A stretch of DNA of 64,000 nt from Rhodobacteraceae bacterium KLH11 (lineage in GTDB: Bacteria > Pseudomonadota > Alphaproteobacteria > Rhodobacterales > Rhodobacteraceae), in the NCBI GenBank assembly GCA_000158135.1, contig DS999531.1, positions 2,784,008 through 2,848,007 on the forward strand. Reading direction: 5' to 3'. Position 1 is the stretch's first letter. Each line of letters begins with the position of its first letter. Below, one piece after another: positions 17,131-26,630 of this stretch. Under the pieces are notes generated by a model, which saw nothing but the letters and a program-made list of their open reading frames with translations, did no database searches and was not told the origin of the DNA. The translations under genes were made by a program, and so were the position numbers.

Positions 17131-18458
17131 CCGACGCCAGCATGCAAAGCCCGGAAACAGGTCGCCACGCGGTTTCACTTACCGCAGCTGACCCGCGAAC
17201 CATAAAACGCGCCAATGCGGAAAAGCGCTTTCGCGCCTACGGTATCATCGCGATTGCGACGGGCCTGTTCTTTCTGATCGTGCTTTTTGCTTCGATCCTG
17301 TCGCAGGGCATACCCGCCTTTCAACGCACTGTTGTCAGCGTTGATTTCACGCTGACACCGCAGCAGCAGGAAGAGGCCGAAGGCACGCTGTTCAAGACCA
17401 AAGCGTACTCGGACCTGTTCATTGCGGAACTGAACGCGGAACTGGCCGAACGTGGGATCACCGTTGACTTTGATGAGGCCGCGATCGAGCGTCTTCTGGG
17501 TAAAGTTGGCGGTACAATTCGGACCTTCTATGCCGACAATCCCGACAAGCTGGGCGAACCGATTGGATTTGACCTGACCGCATCCAGCCGTGTGGACGGT
17601 TACTTCAAGGGCCGTGTCTCTCGTGATACCTTGCAAGACAGCCGTTTTCTGCAGCTTAGCGATCTTGATCTTGTAGACGCACTGGAAGAAGCGGGCATCA
17701 TCAAGCAGGTGTTCAACTGGCCGTTCATAACCGGGGCTGACTCGGGCGTGGACAACCCCGGCGGTGCAGGCATCGGGGCCTCGGTCGTAGGCTCGTTCTT
17801 CATGATGCTTGTGGTACTTGGCCTTTCACTGCCCATCGGTGTGGCCGCGTCGATCTATCTGGAAGAGTTCGCGCCTCAGAACAAGTTTACCGATCTGATC
17901 GAGGTAAATATCTCGAACCTTGCGGCGGTTCCGTCGATTGTGTTCGGTATTCTGGGTCTGGCCGTGTTCATCCAGTTCATGCACCTGCCACAATCAGCGC
18001 CGCTGGTTGGTGGTCTGGTGCTGACCCTGATGACACTGCCGACGATCATCATCTCGACCCGCGCCTCGTTGAAGGCCGTGCCGCCATCGATCCGCGACGC
18101 GGCGCTTGGGGTCGGGGCCTCAAAAATGCAGGCCGTGTTCCACCATGTGCTGCCGCTGGCGGCGCCGGGCATCCTGACCGGGACCATCATCGGACTGGCG
18201 CAGGCGCTGGGTGAAACAGCACCCTTGCTGTTGATCGGCATGGTAGGTTTTGTGGCGCGCGGATATCCCGACGGGTTCCTGGCGGGCTTTACCGAGCCGA
18301 ACTCGGCCATGCCGGCACAGATCTACACCTGGGCCGCGCGTGCCGATGTCGGGTTTTACGAGAAAGCCTGGGGTGGCATCATCATCCTTTTGATGTTCCT
18401 GCTGACCATGAATATCATCGCAATCATCCTGCGCCGCCGCTTTGAACGCCGCTGGTAA
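17127..18458 (+). CDS. pstA: Phosphate ABC transporter permease PstA
   Basis: A 443-residue permease, long relative to the E. coli form (296). Residues 30-55 form the first membrane span, residues 60-210 a large periplasmic DUF3333-like domain (PQQQEEAEGTLFKTKAYSDL onward), and the C-terminal part is the transport domain with the coupling motif IRDAALGVGASKMQAVFHHVLP. It starts in the ATGA overlap with pstC and is followed almost immediately by pstB. The extended periplasmic parts of PstA and PstC may interact with each other or with PstS. Confidence 0.93.
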   Translation: MTDASMQSPETGRHAVSLTAADPRTIKRANAEKRFRAYGIIAIATGLFFLIVLFASILSQGIPAFQRTVVSVDFTLTPQQQEEAEGTLFKTKAYSDLFIAELNAELAERGITVDFDEAAIERLLGKVGGTIRTFYADNPDKLGEPIGFDLTASSRVDGYFKGRVSRDTLQDSRFLQLSDLDLVDALEEAGIIKQVFNWPFITGADSGVDNPGGAGIGASVVGSFFMMLVVLGLSLPIGVAASIYLEEFAPQNKFTDLIEVNISNLAAVPSIVFGILGLAVFIQFMHLPQSAPLVGGLVLTLMTLPTIIISTRASLKAVPPSIRDAALGVGASKMQAVFHHVLPLAAPGILTGTIIGLAQALGETAPLLLIGMVGFVARGYPDGFLAGFTEPNSAMPAQIYTWAARADVGFYEKAWGGIIILLMFLLTMNIIAIILRRRFERRW

Positions 18459-18470
18459 ATGGGGGCTATA

Positions 18471-19268
18471 ATGAACGACATGACACGAGTGGAGAGAGCC
18501 GTGGACTCCAAAGACATCAAGATCGCCGCAAACAATGTTCAGGTCTATTACGGCGACACGCACGCCATCAAGGATGTGGATGTCAAGATCGAGGACAAGA
18601 CCGTCACGGCGTTCATCGGCCCGTCGGGCTGCGGCAAATCCACCTTTTTGCGGTGCCTGAACCGGATGAATGACACCATTGATATCTGCCGGGTGCAGGG
18701 CGATATCCTGCTGGATGGCGAGGATATCTATGACAAGCGCGTCGACCCGGTGCAGTTGCGCGCCAAGGTCGGTATGGTGTTCCAGAAACCCAATCCGTTC
18801 CCCAAATCGATCTATGACAACGTGGCTTATGGCCCGCGCATCCATGGCCTTGCCAAGAACAAGGCGGAACTGGATGAGATTGTTGAGAAATCCCTGCGCC
18901 GGGGTGCGATCTGGGATGAGGTCAAGGATCGTCTGGATGCCCCCGGCACGGGCTTGTCAGGTGGTCAGCAACAACGCCTGTGTATCGCGCGTGCCGTCGC
19001 GACCGAGCCGGAAGTTCTGTTGATGGATGAACCCTGCTCGGCGCTTGACCCAATCGCCACAGCACAGGTCGAAGAACTGATTGATGAGCTGCGCTCGCGC
19101 TACTCGGTGGTGATCGTGACCCACTCGATGCAGCAGGCGGCGCGGGTCAGCCAGAAGACTGCGTTTTTTCACTTAGGTAATTTGGTTGAATTTGGTGAAA
19201 CCGGGCAGATCTTCACCAACCCCGAGGATTCCCGGACGGAAAGCTATATCACCGGCCGCATCGGCTGA
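18471..19268 (+). CDS. pstB: Phosphate ABC transporter ATP-binding protein PstB
   Basis: A 265-residue ABC ATPase. Walker A GPSGCGKS, the Q-loop [10 protein letters not shown] that is diagnostic of PstB, signature LSGGQQQR, Walker [14 protein letters not shown] and the H-loop VTHSMQQA are all present. I place the start at ATG 18471 because GGGGG precedes it by seven bases; an ATG at 18459, directly after the pstA stop, is the alternative and adds four residues. It energises PstCA and takes part in Pho signalling together with PhoU. Confidence 0.95.
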   Translation: MNDMTRVERAVDSKDIKIAANNVQVYYGDTHAIKDVDVKIEDKTVTAFIGPSGCGKSTFLRCLNRMNDTIDICRVQGDILLDGEDIYDKRVDPVQLRAKVGMVFQKPNPFPKSIYDNVAYGPRIHGLAKNKAELDEIVEKSLRRGAIWDEVKDRLDAPGTGLSGGQQQRLCIARAVATEPEVLLMDEPCSALDPIATAQVEELIDELRSRYSVVIVTHSMQQAARVSQKTAFFHLGNLVEFGETGQIFTNPEDSRTESYITGRIG

Positions 19269-19284
19269 GCACAGGATTATTGCA

Positions 19285-19986
19285 ATGAGCGAACAACATA
19301 TCGCATCGGTTTTCGACCGGGATCTCGAAGCCATTCAGGCTCATATCATGAAAATGGGCGGTCTGGTCGAGGCCGCCATCATGGGGGCGGCACGGTCGTT
19401 GGAAACCCGTGATGAAGAGCTTGCGAAAGAGGTGCGACAGGGCGACAAGGCCATCGATGCGCTGGAAGAGTTGATTGACGAAGAAACCGCACGTCTGATT
19501 GCGCTGCGTGCTCCGACCGCAAGCGATCTGCGGCTGGTGCTGTCGGTGCTGAAAGTATCAACCAATCTTGAGCGGATCGGCGATTATTCAAAGAACATTG
19601 CCAAGCGGACAACTGTTCTGGTCAGCGCAAGCGAAATCAACGGCAGCGCCGCAGCCCTGCGCCGCATGGCGCGCGAGGTCGAGCTGATGCTGCGCGACGC
19701 GCTGGACGCCTATATCCAGCGCGATGCCGAACTGGCCGCCGACGTGATCGAGCGTGATCTGGAAGTTGACCAGATGTATAACGGCCTGTTCCGCGAGTTT
19801 CTGACCTTTATGGCCGAAGACCCGCGCAACATCTCATCCTGCATGCATCTGCATTTCATCGCCAAGAATATCGAACGTATGGGCGACCATGTGACCGCCA
19901 TCGCCGAACAGGTGGTGTATCTGGTCACCGGCGAGCGGCCAGCCGAAGCCCGGCCCAAAGCCGACAACACCTCGCAAACGATCTAG
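19285..19986 (+). CDS. phoU: Phosphate signalling complex protein PhoU
   Basis: A 233-residue all-helical protein made of two PhoU three-helix repeats, each with the metal-binding E/DxxxD pattern (LERIGDYSKNIAKR around residue 95 and NIERMGDHVTAIAEQ around 195). PhoU links PstB transport status to PhoR and represses the regulon when phosphate is plentiful. The chosen ATG gives the family N-terminus MSEQHI; the frame is open upstream within pstB. It lies 16 bases after pstB and 13 bases before phoB. Confidence 0.94.
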   Translation: MSEQHIASVFDRDLEAIQAHIMKMGGLVEAAIMGAARSLETRDEELAKEVRQGDKAIDALEELIDEETARLIALRAPTASDLRLVLSVLKVSTNLERIGDYSKNIAKRTTVLVSASEINGSAAALRRMAREVELMLRDALDAYIQRDAELAADVIERDLEVDQMYNGLFREFLTFMAEDPRNISSCMHLHFIAKNIERMGDHVTAIAEQVVYLVTGERPAEARPKADNTSQTI

Positions 19987-19999
19987 GAGATCAACTGTC

Positions 20000-20689
20000 A
20001 TGTCTGCTGATCAACCGACAGTTCTGGTGGTTGAAGACGAATTGGCCCAGCGTGAAGTTCTGGCCTATAATCTGGACGCCGAAGGGTTTCGCGTTTCCCG
20101 CGCGGCCAGTGGTGACGAAGCGTTGTTGCTGGTCGAGGAAGACCGCCCTGACATCATCGTGCTGGACTGGATGATGCCCAACCTCAGCGGGATCGAGGTT
20201 TGTCGCCGTCTGAAAACCCGGCCCGATACCCGCTCGATCCCGATCATCATGCTGTCGGCGCGATCGGAAGAGGTCGACAAGGTGCGCGGGCTGGAAACCG
20301 GGGCAGATGACTATGTGGTCAAGCCTTATTCAGTGGTTGAACTGATGGCACGCGTGCGCACCCAGCTGCGACGGGTCAGGCCCGCCACGGTTGGGATCCG
20401 GTTGGAGTTCGATGATATCATTCTGGACTCGGAAACCCACAAGGTCAGCCGTGATGACAAGCCGTTGAAACTGGGGCCAACCGAATTCCGGCTGCTCAGC
20501 ACGTTCATGGAAAAACCCGGCAGGGTCTGGAGCCGTGAGCAATTGCTGGATCGGGTCTGGGGCCGCGATATCTATGTCGATACACGGACGGTCGATGTTC
20601 ATATCGGACGGCTGCGCAAGGCGCTGACCCAGCATGGCGGTGAAGATCCGGTGCGCACGGTGCGCGGGGCGGGATACGCGTTGGGCTGA
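20000..20689 (+). CDS. phoB: Phosphate regulon response regulator PhoB
   Basis: A 229-residue OmpR-class response regulator. The receiver domain has acidic residues E12-D13, phosphoacceptor D56 (VLDWMMP) and the conserved lysine in VVKPYS near 106. The C-terminal winged helix (about 130-229) contains LGPTEFRLLSTFMEKPGRVWSREQLLDRVWG and RTVDVHIGRLRKAL. It follows phoU with AGGAGA before the ATG and is the last gene of the pst operon. It should bind the Pho box at 14419. Confidence 0.95.
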   Translation: MSADQPTVLVVEDELAQREVLAYNLDAEGFRVSRAASGDEALLLVEEDRPDIIVLDWMMPNLSGIEVCRRLKTRPDTRSIPIIMLSARSEEVDKVRGLETGADDYVVKPYSVVELMARVRTQLRRVRPATVGIRLEFDDIILDSETHKVSRDDKPLKLGPTEFRLLSTFMEKPGRVWSREQLLDRVWGRDIYVDTRTVDVHIGRLRKALTQHGGEDPVRTVRGAGYALG

Positions 20690-20692
20690 TGT

Positions 20693-21604
20693 TCAGCGGG
20701 GCAGCGCGTCATCGGGCTGCGCCTGAGAGGCCAGCCAATGCCTGAACTGCCGTAACGACTCGTCGCGCGATTTTTCGCGCGGCCAGACAAGGTAATAGGC
20801 CCCCAGCGTCTCAACCGCATCCGGGAAGGCAGCGATCAGCCTGCCGGTGGCAAGGTCTTGTTCAACCAGATAGTTCGGCATCAGGGCCACACCCAACCCG
20901 TGCAGCGCGGCCTGACTGATGGTCGTGAACTGGTCGTGAACCGTGCCGGGCAGGGGATGTGGATGCGCGACGCCCAACTGCTGAAACCAATCCTGCCAGG
21001 CGCGGGGCCGCGTCTGGATGTGGAGCAATGGCAGTTTCAGCAACGCCTCCGGAGAGGCTGGCACGCCCTTTGGCAGTAAACCGGGCGCACATACTGGCAA
21101 TACCCGTTCTTGACTTAGCAACAACCGGTCGGTTCCCGGCCAATCCGGTTCGCCGAAATGTAAGGCTGCGTCAAAGGGTTCCGAGGCAAAGTTGAACGGT
21201 CGCATCCGCGTCGTCATGTTAATCGTGATGTCAGGATGCAGCCGCGCGAAATCGGGCAGGCGCGGGACCAGCCAGCGCATTCCGAATGTCGGCAGGATCG
21301 CCAGATTCAACGTCCCGCCAACCGGGGCGACATGCAGTTTGAGTGCCGCCTGAGCGATCTGCGACAGCGCGGGTCGAATATCCTGAACATAGTCCTGCCC
21401 CGCTTTGGTCAGCGACAATCGCTTGCGGTCGCGGTCGATCAGCTGGGCACCCAGATGGGCCTCAAGCGTCTGGAATTGCCGACTGATCGCGCTTTGCGTC
21501 AGCGACATTTCATCTGCAACGGCTGAGGCCGAGCCGAGACGGTCCAGCGCCTCAAGCGCGCGCAACGCCGTGATGGGCGGCAAGGCAGGGCGATGTGTGC
21601 TCAT
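20693..21604 (-). CDS. LysR-family transcriptional regulator (GcvA-like), probable regulator of gcdH
   Basis: A 303-residue LysR protein. The winged helix-turn-helix spans residues 10-70 ([30 protein letters not shown]) and the effector domain residues 90-300. It converges on phoB, with three bases between the stops, and is transcribed away from gcdH with a spacer of about 98 bases between start codons. Divergent pairing with glutaryl-CoA dehydrogenase is common; GcdR-type LysR proteins activate gcdH in pseudomonads in response to glutarate. That role is inferred from position. Confidence 0.85.
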   Translation of the reverse strand: MSTHRPALPPITALRALEALDRLGSASAVADEMSLTQSAISRQFQTLEAHLGAQLIDRDRKRLSLTKAGQDYVQDIRPALSQIAQAALKLHVAPVGGTLNLAILPTFGMRWLVPRLPDFARLHPDITINMTTRMRPFNFASEPFDAALHFGEPDWPGTDRLLLSQERVLPVCAPGLLPKGVPASPEALLKLPLLHIQTRPRAWQDWFQQLGVAHPHPLPGTVHDQFTTISQAALHGLGVALMPNYLVEQDLATGRLIAAFPDAVETLGAYYLVWPREKSRDESLRQFRHWLASQAQPDDALPR

Positions 21605-21702
21605 CTATGCGTTTTGATCATGAAACATTGAAAATGTCTCGCTGTTTTTTGACAAAAACTCAGGCTAAGGTGTTGCAAACTCATCCCAGCCGGAGAAAAC
21701 CG

Positions 21703-22932
21703 ATGAACGCTCCAGACACAAAACCCGTCCTGCGCGCCAAGGATGCGCCCGATCTTGGCAGTTTCAGCTGGGATGATCCGTTCCGTCTGAACGATCAGTT
21801 GGAAGAAGATGAACGCCTGATCGCCGACAGCGCACGTGCCTATGCGCAGGAAAAGCTGCAGCCGCGCGTCACGCAGGCCTTTCAGAATGAAGAGACAGAT
21901 CCGGGCATCTTTCGCGAAATGGGGGAGATGGGTCTGCTGGGTATCACGGTGCCGGAAGAATACGGCGGCATTGGCGCGGGCTACGTCTCTTACGGGCTTG
22001 TCGCGCGCGAGGTTGAGCGGGTTGATTCCGGCTATCGCTCGATGATGTCGGTGCAAAGCTCGTTGGTGATGTACCCGATCTATGCGTATGGCAGCGAGGA
22101 ACAGCGCCGGAAATACCTGCCGAAACTGGCCAGTGGCGAATGGATTGGCTGCTTTGGACTGACCGAGGCTGACGCGGGTTCCGACCCGGCGGCGATGAAA
22201 ACCCGGGCCGAAAAGATCGATGGCGGCTATCGCCTGACCGGCAGCAAGATGTGGATTTCAAACGCGCCGATTGCGGATGTCTTTGTTGTCTGGGCCAAAT
22301 CAGACGCGCATGACGGCAAGATCCGCGGCTTTGTCCTTGATAAAGGCACCAAGGGCCTGAGCGCACCGAAAATCGAGAACAAGCTGAGCCTGCGAACCTC
22401 GATCACCGGTGAGATTGTGCTGGATGGGGTTGAGGTGGATGAGGCAGCGTTGCTGCCGCATGTACAGGGGCTGAAGGGGCCATTCGGCTGCCTGAACCGC
22501 GCGCGCTACGGGATCAGCTGGGGCGTTATGGGCTCGGCCGAATGCTGCTGGCATGCGGCGCGTCAATACGGGCTGGATCGGAAGCAATTCAACCGTCCCC
22601 TGGCGCAAACCCAGCTGTTTCAACGCAAACTGGCCGACATGCAGACCGAAATCTCACTGGGCCTGCAGGCCAGCCTGCGTGTGGGCCGCTTGCTGGATCA
22701 GGCCGAAGCCGCACCCGAGATGATCTCGATCATCAAACGCAACAACTGCGGCAAGGCGCTGGATATCGCCCGGATGGCGCGTGATATGCACGGGGGCAAC
22801 GGTATCTCGCTTGAATTCCACGTGGTGCGCCACATGATCAATCTGGAAACCGTAAACACCTATGAGGGCACCCACGATGTGCACGCACTGGTGCTGGGGC
22901 GCGCGCAAACCGGACTTCAGGCGTTTTACTGA
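21703..22932 (+). CDS. gcdH: Glutaryl-CoA dehydrogenase
   Basis: A 409-residue acyl-CoA dehydrogenase of the glutaryl-CoA type, which oxidises and decarboxylates glutaryl-CoA to crotonyl-CoA in lysine and tryptophan degradation. Evidence is the family opening [18 protein letters not shown], the FAD-binding [29 protein letters not shown], and the catalytic glutamate in [13 protein letters not shown] at the C-terminus. The ATG at 21703 follows GGAGA; the frame is open upstream into the LysR promoter. It ends 24 bases before the tRNA-Ser gene on the other strand. Confidence 0.92.
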   Translation: MNAPDTKPVLRAKDAPDLGSFSWDDPFRLNDQLEEDERLIADSARAYAQEKLQPRVTQAFQNEETDPGIFREMGEMGLLGITVPEEYGGIGAGYVSYGLVAREVERVDSGYRSMMSVQSSLVMYPIYAYGSEEQRRKYLPKLASGEWIGCFGLTEADAGSDPAAMKTRAEKIDGGYRLTGSKMWISNAPIADVFVVWAKSDAHDGKIRGFVLDKGTKGLSAPKIENKLSLRTSITGEIVLDGVEVDEAALLPHVQGLKGPFGCLNRARYGISWGVMGSAECCWHAARQYGLDRKQFNRPLAQTQLFQRKLADMQTEISLGLQASLRVGRLLDQAEAAPEMISIIKRNNCGKALDIARMARDMHGGNGISLEFHVVRHMINLETVNTYEGTHDVHALVLGRAQTGLQAFY

Positions 22933-22956
22933 TACAAGCGCTGTTCGGAAAATTAG

Positions 22957-23046
22957 TGGCGGAGAGACAGGGATTCGAACCCTGGGTGGGCTTGCACCCA
23001 CAACGGTTTTCGAGACCGCCCCGTTCGACCACTCCGGCACCTCTCC
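22957..23046 (-). tRNA. tRNA-Ser (anticodon CGA)
   Basis: Read on the minus strand from 23046: acceptor GGAGAGG pairs with TCTCTCC; the anticodon stem GCGGT/ACCGT closes loop CTCGAAA, giving anticodon CGA. A long variable arm typical of a class II tRNA follows, then the T-arm CAGGG-TTCGAAT-CCCTG, discriminator G and an encoded CCA. It reads UCG serine codons. Length is 90 nt including CCA. Confidence 0.95.
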
Positions 23047-23169
23047 GCGGGGGTCTGTGAAGGGGGGATTTAGTGGTGAACGGGCAGGGGTGCAAGCAGA
23101 AAATTCCCGAATTTGGCGTTCACGGGATTTTCCATTGCCAGAAGGCGGAAAACACCTAGGCTGATAGCC

Positions 23170-24012
23170 ATGACCTACCATATCCGACAGTTTGCACTTT
23201 GCTTCATCCTTCCGATTCTTGCGCTTGGCGTCATGGCACCGCCTTCTCAGGCGGCCAGCCGGGACAGGATCGAGGCGTTTCTGACCACAACCGGGTTTGA
23301 CGTGGCGCTGGAAAGCATCGCGCAGGCGTCGGCGTCTGCGCCGCAGATGCTGGGCATTGATCCGGACGGTTTCGGAGCTGACTGGACAAGGCTGACCAAC
23401 GAAGTGTTCGATACCGAAGAGATGCACGAAACCGCTGTGTCGATTCTGGAACAGACGCTCAGCGACGATGCGCTGACCCATGCGGTGACCTTTTATGCGT
23501 CGGATCTGGGCCAGAGACTGGTCGTTGCCGAAAACGCAGCACATGTGGATGAGGATGACGATGCCAAGCAGCTTGCGGGGCAGGAAATCATTGCCGATCT
23601 GATCAAGAACGGATCGTCCCGTGTTGAAAGCCTGAAGCGGATGAACCGGGCCGTGGACGCCAGCGGGACCTCTCTGCGCGCCTTGCAGGAGATTCAGGTG
23701 CGGTTTTTGTTGGCGGCGAGCGCTTCGGGCATTATCGAACTGCAACTTGATGGCGATGAATTGCGGGCAATGATGCGCCGGAACGAAACGGATATGCGGC
23801 GGTCGCTGCAATTGTCGGCTTTGGCGAACGCGGCCTATACCTATCAGGATTTCCCGGACAGTGACGTGGACGCCTATGTCAACGCTCTGGAACAGCCTCT
23901 GATGCAAGAGGTTTACGAACTGCTCAATGCCATTCAATACGAGATCATGGCGATGCGGTTCGAAGTGCTGGCGGCGCGGATGGCCGAACTGCGCCCGGCG
24001 CAGGATATCTGA
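23170..24012 (+). CDS. Secreted DUF2059-like protein, first of a pair
   Basis: A 280-residue helical protein with a signal peptide (hydrophobic residues 8-22, cleavage near SQA-AS). The segment DALTHAVTFYASDLGQRLVVAEN resembles the DUF2059 core (a helical motif with F-Y/F-x-S-x-L-G-Q). The start was set at MTYHIRQ because it opens the signal peptide; upstream reading is only open frame. It overlaps the next gene (TGATG), whose product has the same motif, so the two are likely a tandem duplication acting together in the periplasm. Biochemical function is unknown. Confidence 0.75.
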   Translation: MTYHIRQFALCFILPILALGVMAPPSQAASRDRIEAFLTTTGFDVALESIAQASASAPQMLGIDPDGFGADWTRLTNEVFDTEEMHETAVSILEQTLSDDALTHAVTFYASDLGQRLVVAENAAHVDEDDDAKQLAGQEIIADLIKNGSSRVESLKRMNRAVDASGTSLRALQEIQVRFLLAASASGIIELQLDGDELRAMMRRNETDMRRSLQLSALANAAYTYQDFPDSDVDAYVNALEQPLMQEVYELLNAIQYEIMAMRFEVLAARMAELRPAQDI

Positions 24013-24737
24013 TGCGATTGCTGGCTGCCGCTGCCGCCCTGACGCTCTGGGCGCTGCCGCTTGCAGCAAGTGAATATGCTGAACGGTTGATGCGGGCGAT
24101 GCATCTGTCGGATTTCATGGAAACCCTCAGCGCCGAGGGCATCGCGCAGGGGCAGGCGATGGACGAGTCGATGCTGGCCGGGTCAGGCGGGGCCTATTTT
24201 CAGGCGCAGGTCGAGGATTTGTATGACCCTGAGGTAATGCATCAACAGCTCTCGCAGGCGGTTGCGCGCAAGATGACGCAGACACAGCTTGAGCAAGCCG
24301 CGATCTTTTTCGAAAGCGATCTGGGGCAGACCATCGTTTCGCTTGAAAATTCCGCAAGGCGGGCGATTGGAGATGAAGCGATTGAGCATATGGCGCGCGC
24401 GGCCTATGATCAGGCAGACCGGGATGAGGTCTTTTTCCGGCTGGTGGAGGAATACGTTCAGGTCAACGATCTGATCGCAAAAAACGTTCGGGGCACGTTG
24501 AGCGCCGATTACAGCTTTTACCGCGGGCTTGCCTCGGCTCCGGGCGGTGTGTTTGACGAAGCACTGGTGCTGGAGGAGTTGTTGGCCCAGCAAGAAAACA
24601 CCAAGGCAGAGACGACAGAGTGGATGTATTCTTTTCTGCTTTTGGCTTATCAGCCGCTGAATGAGGCGCAGATGCGCGAAAATATCGCCTTTTCGCGGAC
24701 CGAGGCAGGCCGGGCATTAAACACGGCACTTTTTTGA
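24012..24737 (+). CDS. Secreted DUF2059-like protein, second of a pair
   Basis: A 241-residue protein with a short signal peptide (residues 1-20, cleavage near LAA-SE). The motif LEQAAIFFESDLGQTIVSLENSARRA is the counterpart of the motif in the preceding protein. Both are helical and lack recognised catalytic residues. The start codon overlaps the previous stop (TGATG). The stop is followed by a 292-base spacer carrying the rplU promoter. Confidence 0.75.
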   Translation: MRLLAAAAALTLWALPLAASEYAERLMRAMHLSDFMETLSAEGIAQGQAMDESMLAGSGGAYFQAQVEDLYDPEVMHQQLSQAVARKMTQTQLEQAAIFFESDLGQTIVSLENSARRAIGDEAIEHMARAAYDQADRDEVFFRLVEEYVQVNDLIAKNVRGTLSADYSFYRGLASAPGGVFDEALVLEELLAQQENTKAETTEWMYSFLLLAYQPLNEAQMRENIAFSRTEAGRALNTALF

Positions 24738-24833
24738 AGGTTTTGACGAGATGCTTGATTCCATTTCGTTTCGTCTGGGACAGGCGGTTGCGCAGGCCAT
24801 GCGGGCATCGGATCTTTAAGCCCGGATTGTGGG

Positions 24834-24862
24834 TTGACTTTCCTGAGCAATATTTGGATAAG
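24834..24862 (+). promoter_or_regulatory. Putative sigma-70 promoter for rplU-rpmA
   Basis: TTGACT (24834-24839), 17-base spacer, GATAAG (24857-24862). It lies about 170 bases before the rplU start and is the best promoter match in the 24738-25029 gap. The rest of that gap is a GC-rich leader with no ORF that I would support. Confidence 0.5.
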
Positions 24863-25029
24863 CGCGCATCCCGGCCGGTCTTCCGCGCCGGGTATCGTTA
24901 TTATTTGGCCCTTTGGGACATGTCCCGGGCCATTCACTCGGCCCGAAAAGGGCGCGCTGTTCGAGGTGGCGAAAGCCGGCAAACTCCCATAAGGGGACCA
25001 CAGAACGCGGTTTGGAAAAGGAAAGACGC

Positions 25030-25644
25030 ATGTTTGCGGTCCTCAAGACTGGCGGCAAGCAGTACAAGGTTCAGGCGGGCGATATCCTCCGCGTTGAAAA
25101 ACTGGCTGCCGACGCAGGTGAAAAAGTTCAATTCAACGATGTTCTGATGCTGGGCGGTGACGCTCCGGTTGTTGGTGCACCTTTCGTTGAAGGCGCAGGC
25201 GTACAGGCCGAAGTGATCGAACAGATCAAAGGTGACAAGGTCATCAAGTTCGTCAAGCGCCGTCGTAAGCACAGCTCGAAGCGTACCGTTGGCCACCGTC
25301 AGAAACTGACACTGGTCAAGATCACCGACATCCTGTCGTCGGGCGCTGACAAGTCGGGCATCAAGGTTGCAACCGGTTCCGCCCCGGCTGGCGAAGCGGC
25401 CCCTGCTGCGAAGCCCGCCAAGAAAGCGGAAGCCAAGGCAGAGGCGCCCGCCGCTGCGGCTGCTGCGGACGATCTGACCGCGCTGACCGGTGTTGGTCCC
25501 GCCGCTGCCAAGAAGCTGGCAGAGGCCGGTATCGAGAGCTTTGCCGCTCTGGCCGCCTTGTCGGACGAGCAGATTGCTGCTATCGACACCATCAAAGTGA
25601 AACCCGAATGGGTTGAGCAAGCCAAAGAGCTGGCTCAAGGCTAA
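25030..25644 (+). CDS. rplU: Large ribosomal subunit protein bL21 with a helix-hairpin-helix-like C-terminal extension
   Basis: Residues 1-103 are a normal bL21 ([18 protein letters not shown], then [18 protein letters not shown] binding rRNA). Beyond this, residues 115-148 form an Ala/Lys/Pro-rich linker ([20 protein letters not shown]) and residues 150-204 form a compact helical module with [20 protein letters not shown], the pattern of HhH/DUF4332-like domains. Total length of 204 is about double the usual 103. GGAAAGACGC precedes the ATG. It is co-transcribed with rpmA and obgE lies further along, the usual L21-L27-Obg neighbourhood. Confidence 0.93.
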   Translation: MFAVLKTGGKQYKVQAGDILRVEKLAADAGEKVQFNDVLMLGGDAPVVGAPFVEGAGVQAEVIEQIKGDKVIKFVKRRRKHSSKRTVGHRQKLTLVKITDILSSGADKSGIKVATGSAPAGEAAPAAKPAKKAEAKAEAPAAAAAADDLTALTGVGPAAAKKLAEAGIESFAALAALSDEQIAAIDTIKVKPEWVEQAKELAQG

Positions 25645-25655
25645 GGAGAGAGAGA

Positions 25656-25925
25656 ATGGCACATAAAAAAGCTGGCGGTTCCTCCCGTAACGGTCGCGAC
25701 TCAGCTGGTCGCCGCCTTGGCGTGAAACTGTATGGTGGTCAGGCCGCCATCGCAGGCAACATCATCGTGCGTCAGCGCGGCACCAAGTTCTGGCCGGGCG
25801 AAGGCGTGGGCATGGGCAAGGATCACACCATCTTTGCAACCACCGATGGCGCCGTAAAGTTCCACAAGGGACTGAAAAACCGCACCTTCATTTCGGTCCT
25901 GCCAGTGGCGGAGGCCGCAGAGTAA
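25656..25925 (+). CDS. rpmA: Large ribosomal subunit protein bL27
   Basis: An 89-residue bL27. The start [18 protein letters not shown] is the flexible N-terminal tail that reaches the peptidyl transferase centre, followed by GVKLYGGQ and [23 protein letters not shown]. It lies 11 bases after rplU with AGGAGAGAGA before the ATG, and is ended by a strong terminator. Confidence 0.96.
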   Translation: MAHKKAGGSSRNGRDSAGRRLGVKLYGGQAAIAGNIIVRQRGTKFWPGEGVGMGKDHTIFATTDGAVKFHKGLKNRTFISVLPVAEAAE

Positions 25926-25960
25926 GCCGAAACCCAGAAGGTTTAATAAAAAATTCATGG

Positions 25961-25991
25961 GGGACCGGCAGAAAATGCCGGTCCCTTTTTC
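25961..25991 (+). terminator. Intrinsic terminator after rpmA
   Basis: A perfect 10-bp stem (GGGACCGGCA / TGCCGGTCCC, loop GAAAA) is followed directly by TTTTT, 35 bases after the rpmA stop. Confidence 0.9.
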
Positions 25992-26021
25992 GTTTTAACA
26001 TAGTCGTGATCGCCAGAACCG

Positions 26022-26630
26022 ATGACCGTCGCAACCACCAGTTTCCTCATTTTTGCCGCCTCGCAGGTTGGCACGCCGGGGCCTGCCAATATGGTCCTGA
26101 TGGGAACAGGTGCGCGCTATGGGTTTCGGGCGGCGCTGCCTTTTGTGGGCGGGGTTGTTCTGGGCAAGCAATTGATCATCTGGCCTGTGGGTTTTGGCCT
26201 GTTGCATCTGGCCGAACAGGCACCGATGGTCTTTTCGGTCCTGAAATACCTCTCGGCGGCTTACATCATGTGGCTGGCCTGGAAAATTGCCAATACGCGG
26301 CTTTCGCGCCAATCCGCAGACGGCAGCGCGCCCGGCTTTTGGGCCGGGCTGATTGTGCATCCGCTAAACCCCAAGGCCTGGGCCATGATCATCGCCGGTT
26401 TCACCGGATTTGTGGCCGCAGGAACGCCCAGTTTCGAGGCGACGATCACAATTGCTCTCTGTTTGTTGTTGTGTCAGGTGGTTCTTCACCCAATCTGGAC
26501 ATTTGCCGGTGATAGAATTGCCCATGTGGTTGAAGGACAGCCTGCGGAAAAATATCTGATGTGGATGTTAGCGAGTCTTACTGTTGCGTCCGTATTATTC
26601 GTGTTGTTCGGAGGAGGAACGCACTCATGA
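26022..26630 (+). CDS. LysE/RhtB-family amino acid exporter
   Basis: A 202-residue membrane protein of the LysE translocator family with about six hydrophobic segments. The N-terminal signature is TPGPANMVLMGTGARYGFRAALPFVGG (the GPxxxxxxxxGxxxG pattern), and ALLVHPLNPKAW-like text occurs as GLIVHPLNPKAWAMI. Such proteins export amino acids or their derivatives; the substrate is not assignable. It overlaps the GNAT gene by four bases (ATGA), so the two are one unit between rpmA and obgE. Confidence 0.85.
   Translation: MTVATTSFLIFAASQVGTPGPANMVLMGTGARYGFRAALPFVGGVVLGKQLIIWPVGFGLLHLAEQAPMVFSVLKYLSAAYIMWLAWKIANTRLSRQSADGSAPGFWAGLIVHPLNPKAWAMIIAGFTGFVAAGTPSFEATITIALCLLLCQVVLHPIWTFAGDRIAHVVEGQPAEKYLMWMLASLTVASVLFVLFGGGTHS

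Noticed and set aside
22654-24069. 471-codon minus-strand frame spanning gcdH, the tRNA-Ser and the first DUF2059 gene
   Set aside because: It runs through a tRNA and antisense to two supported genes; a shadow frame.
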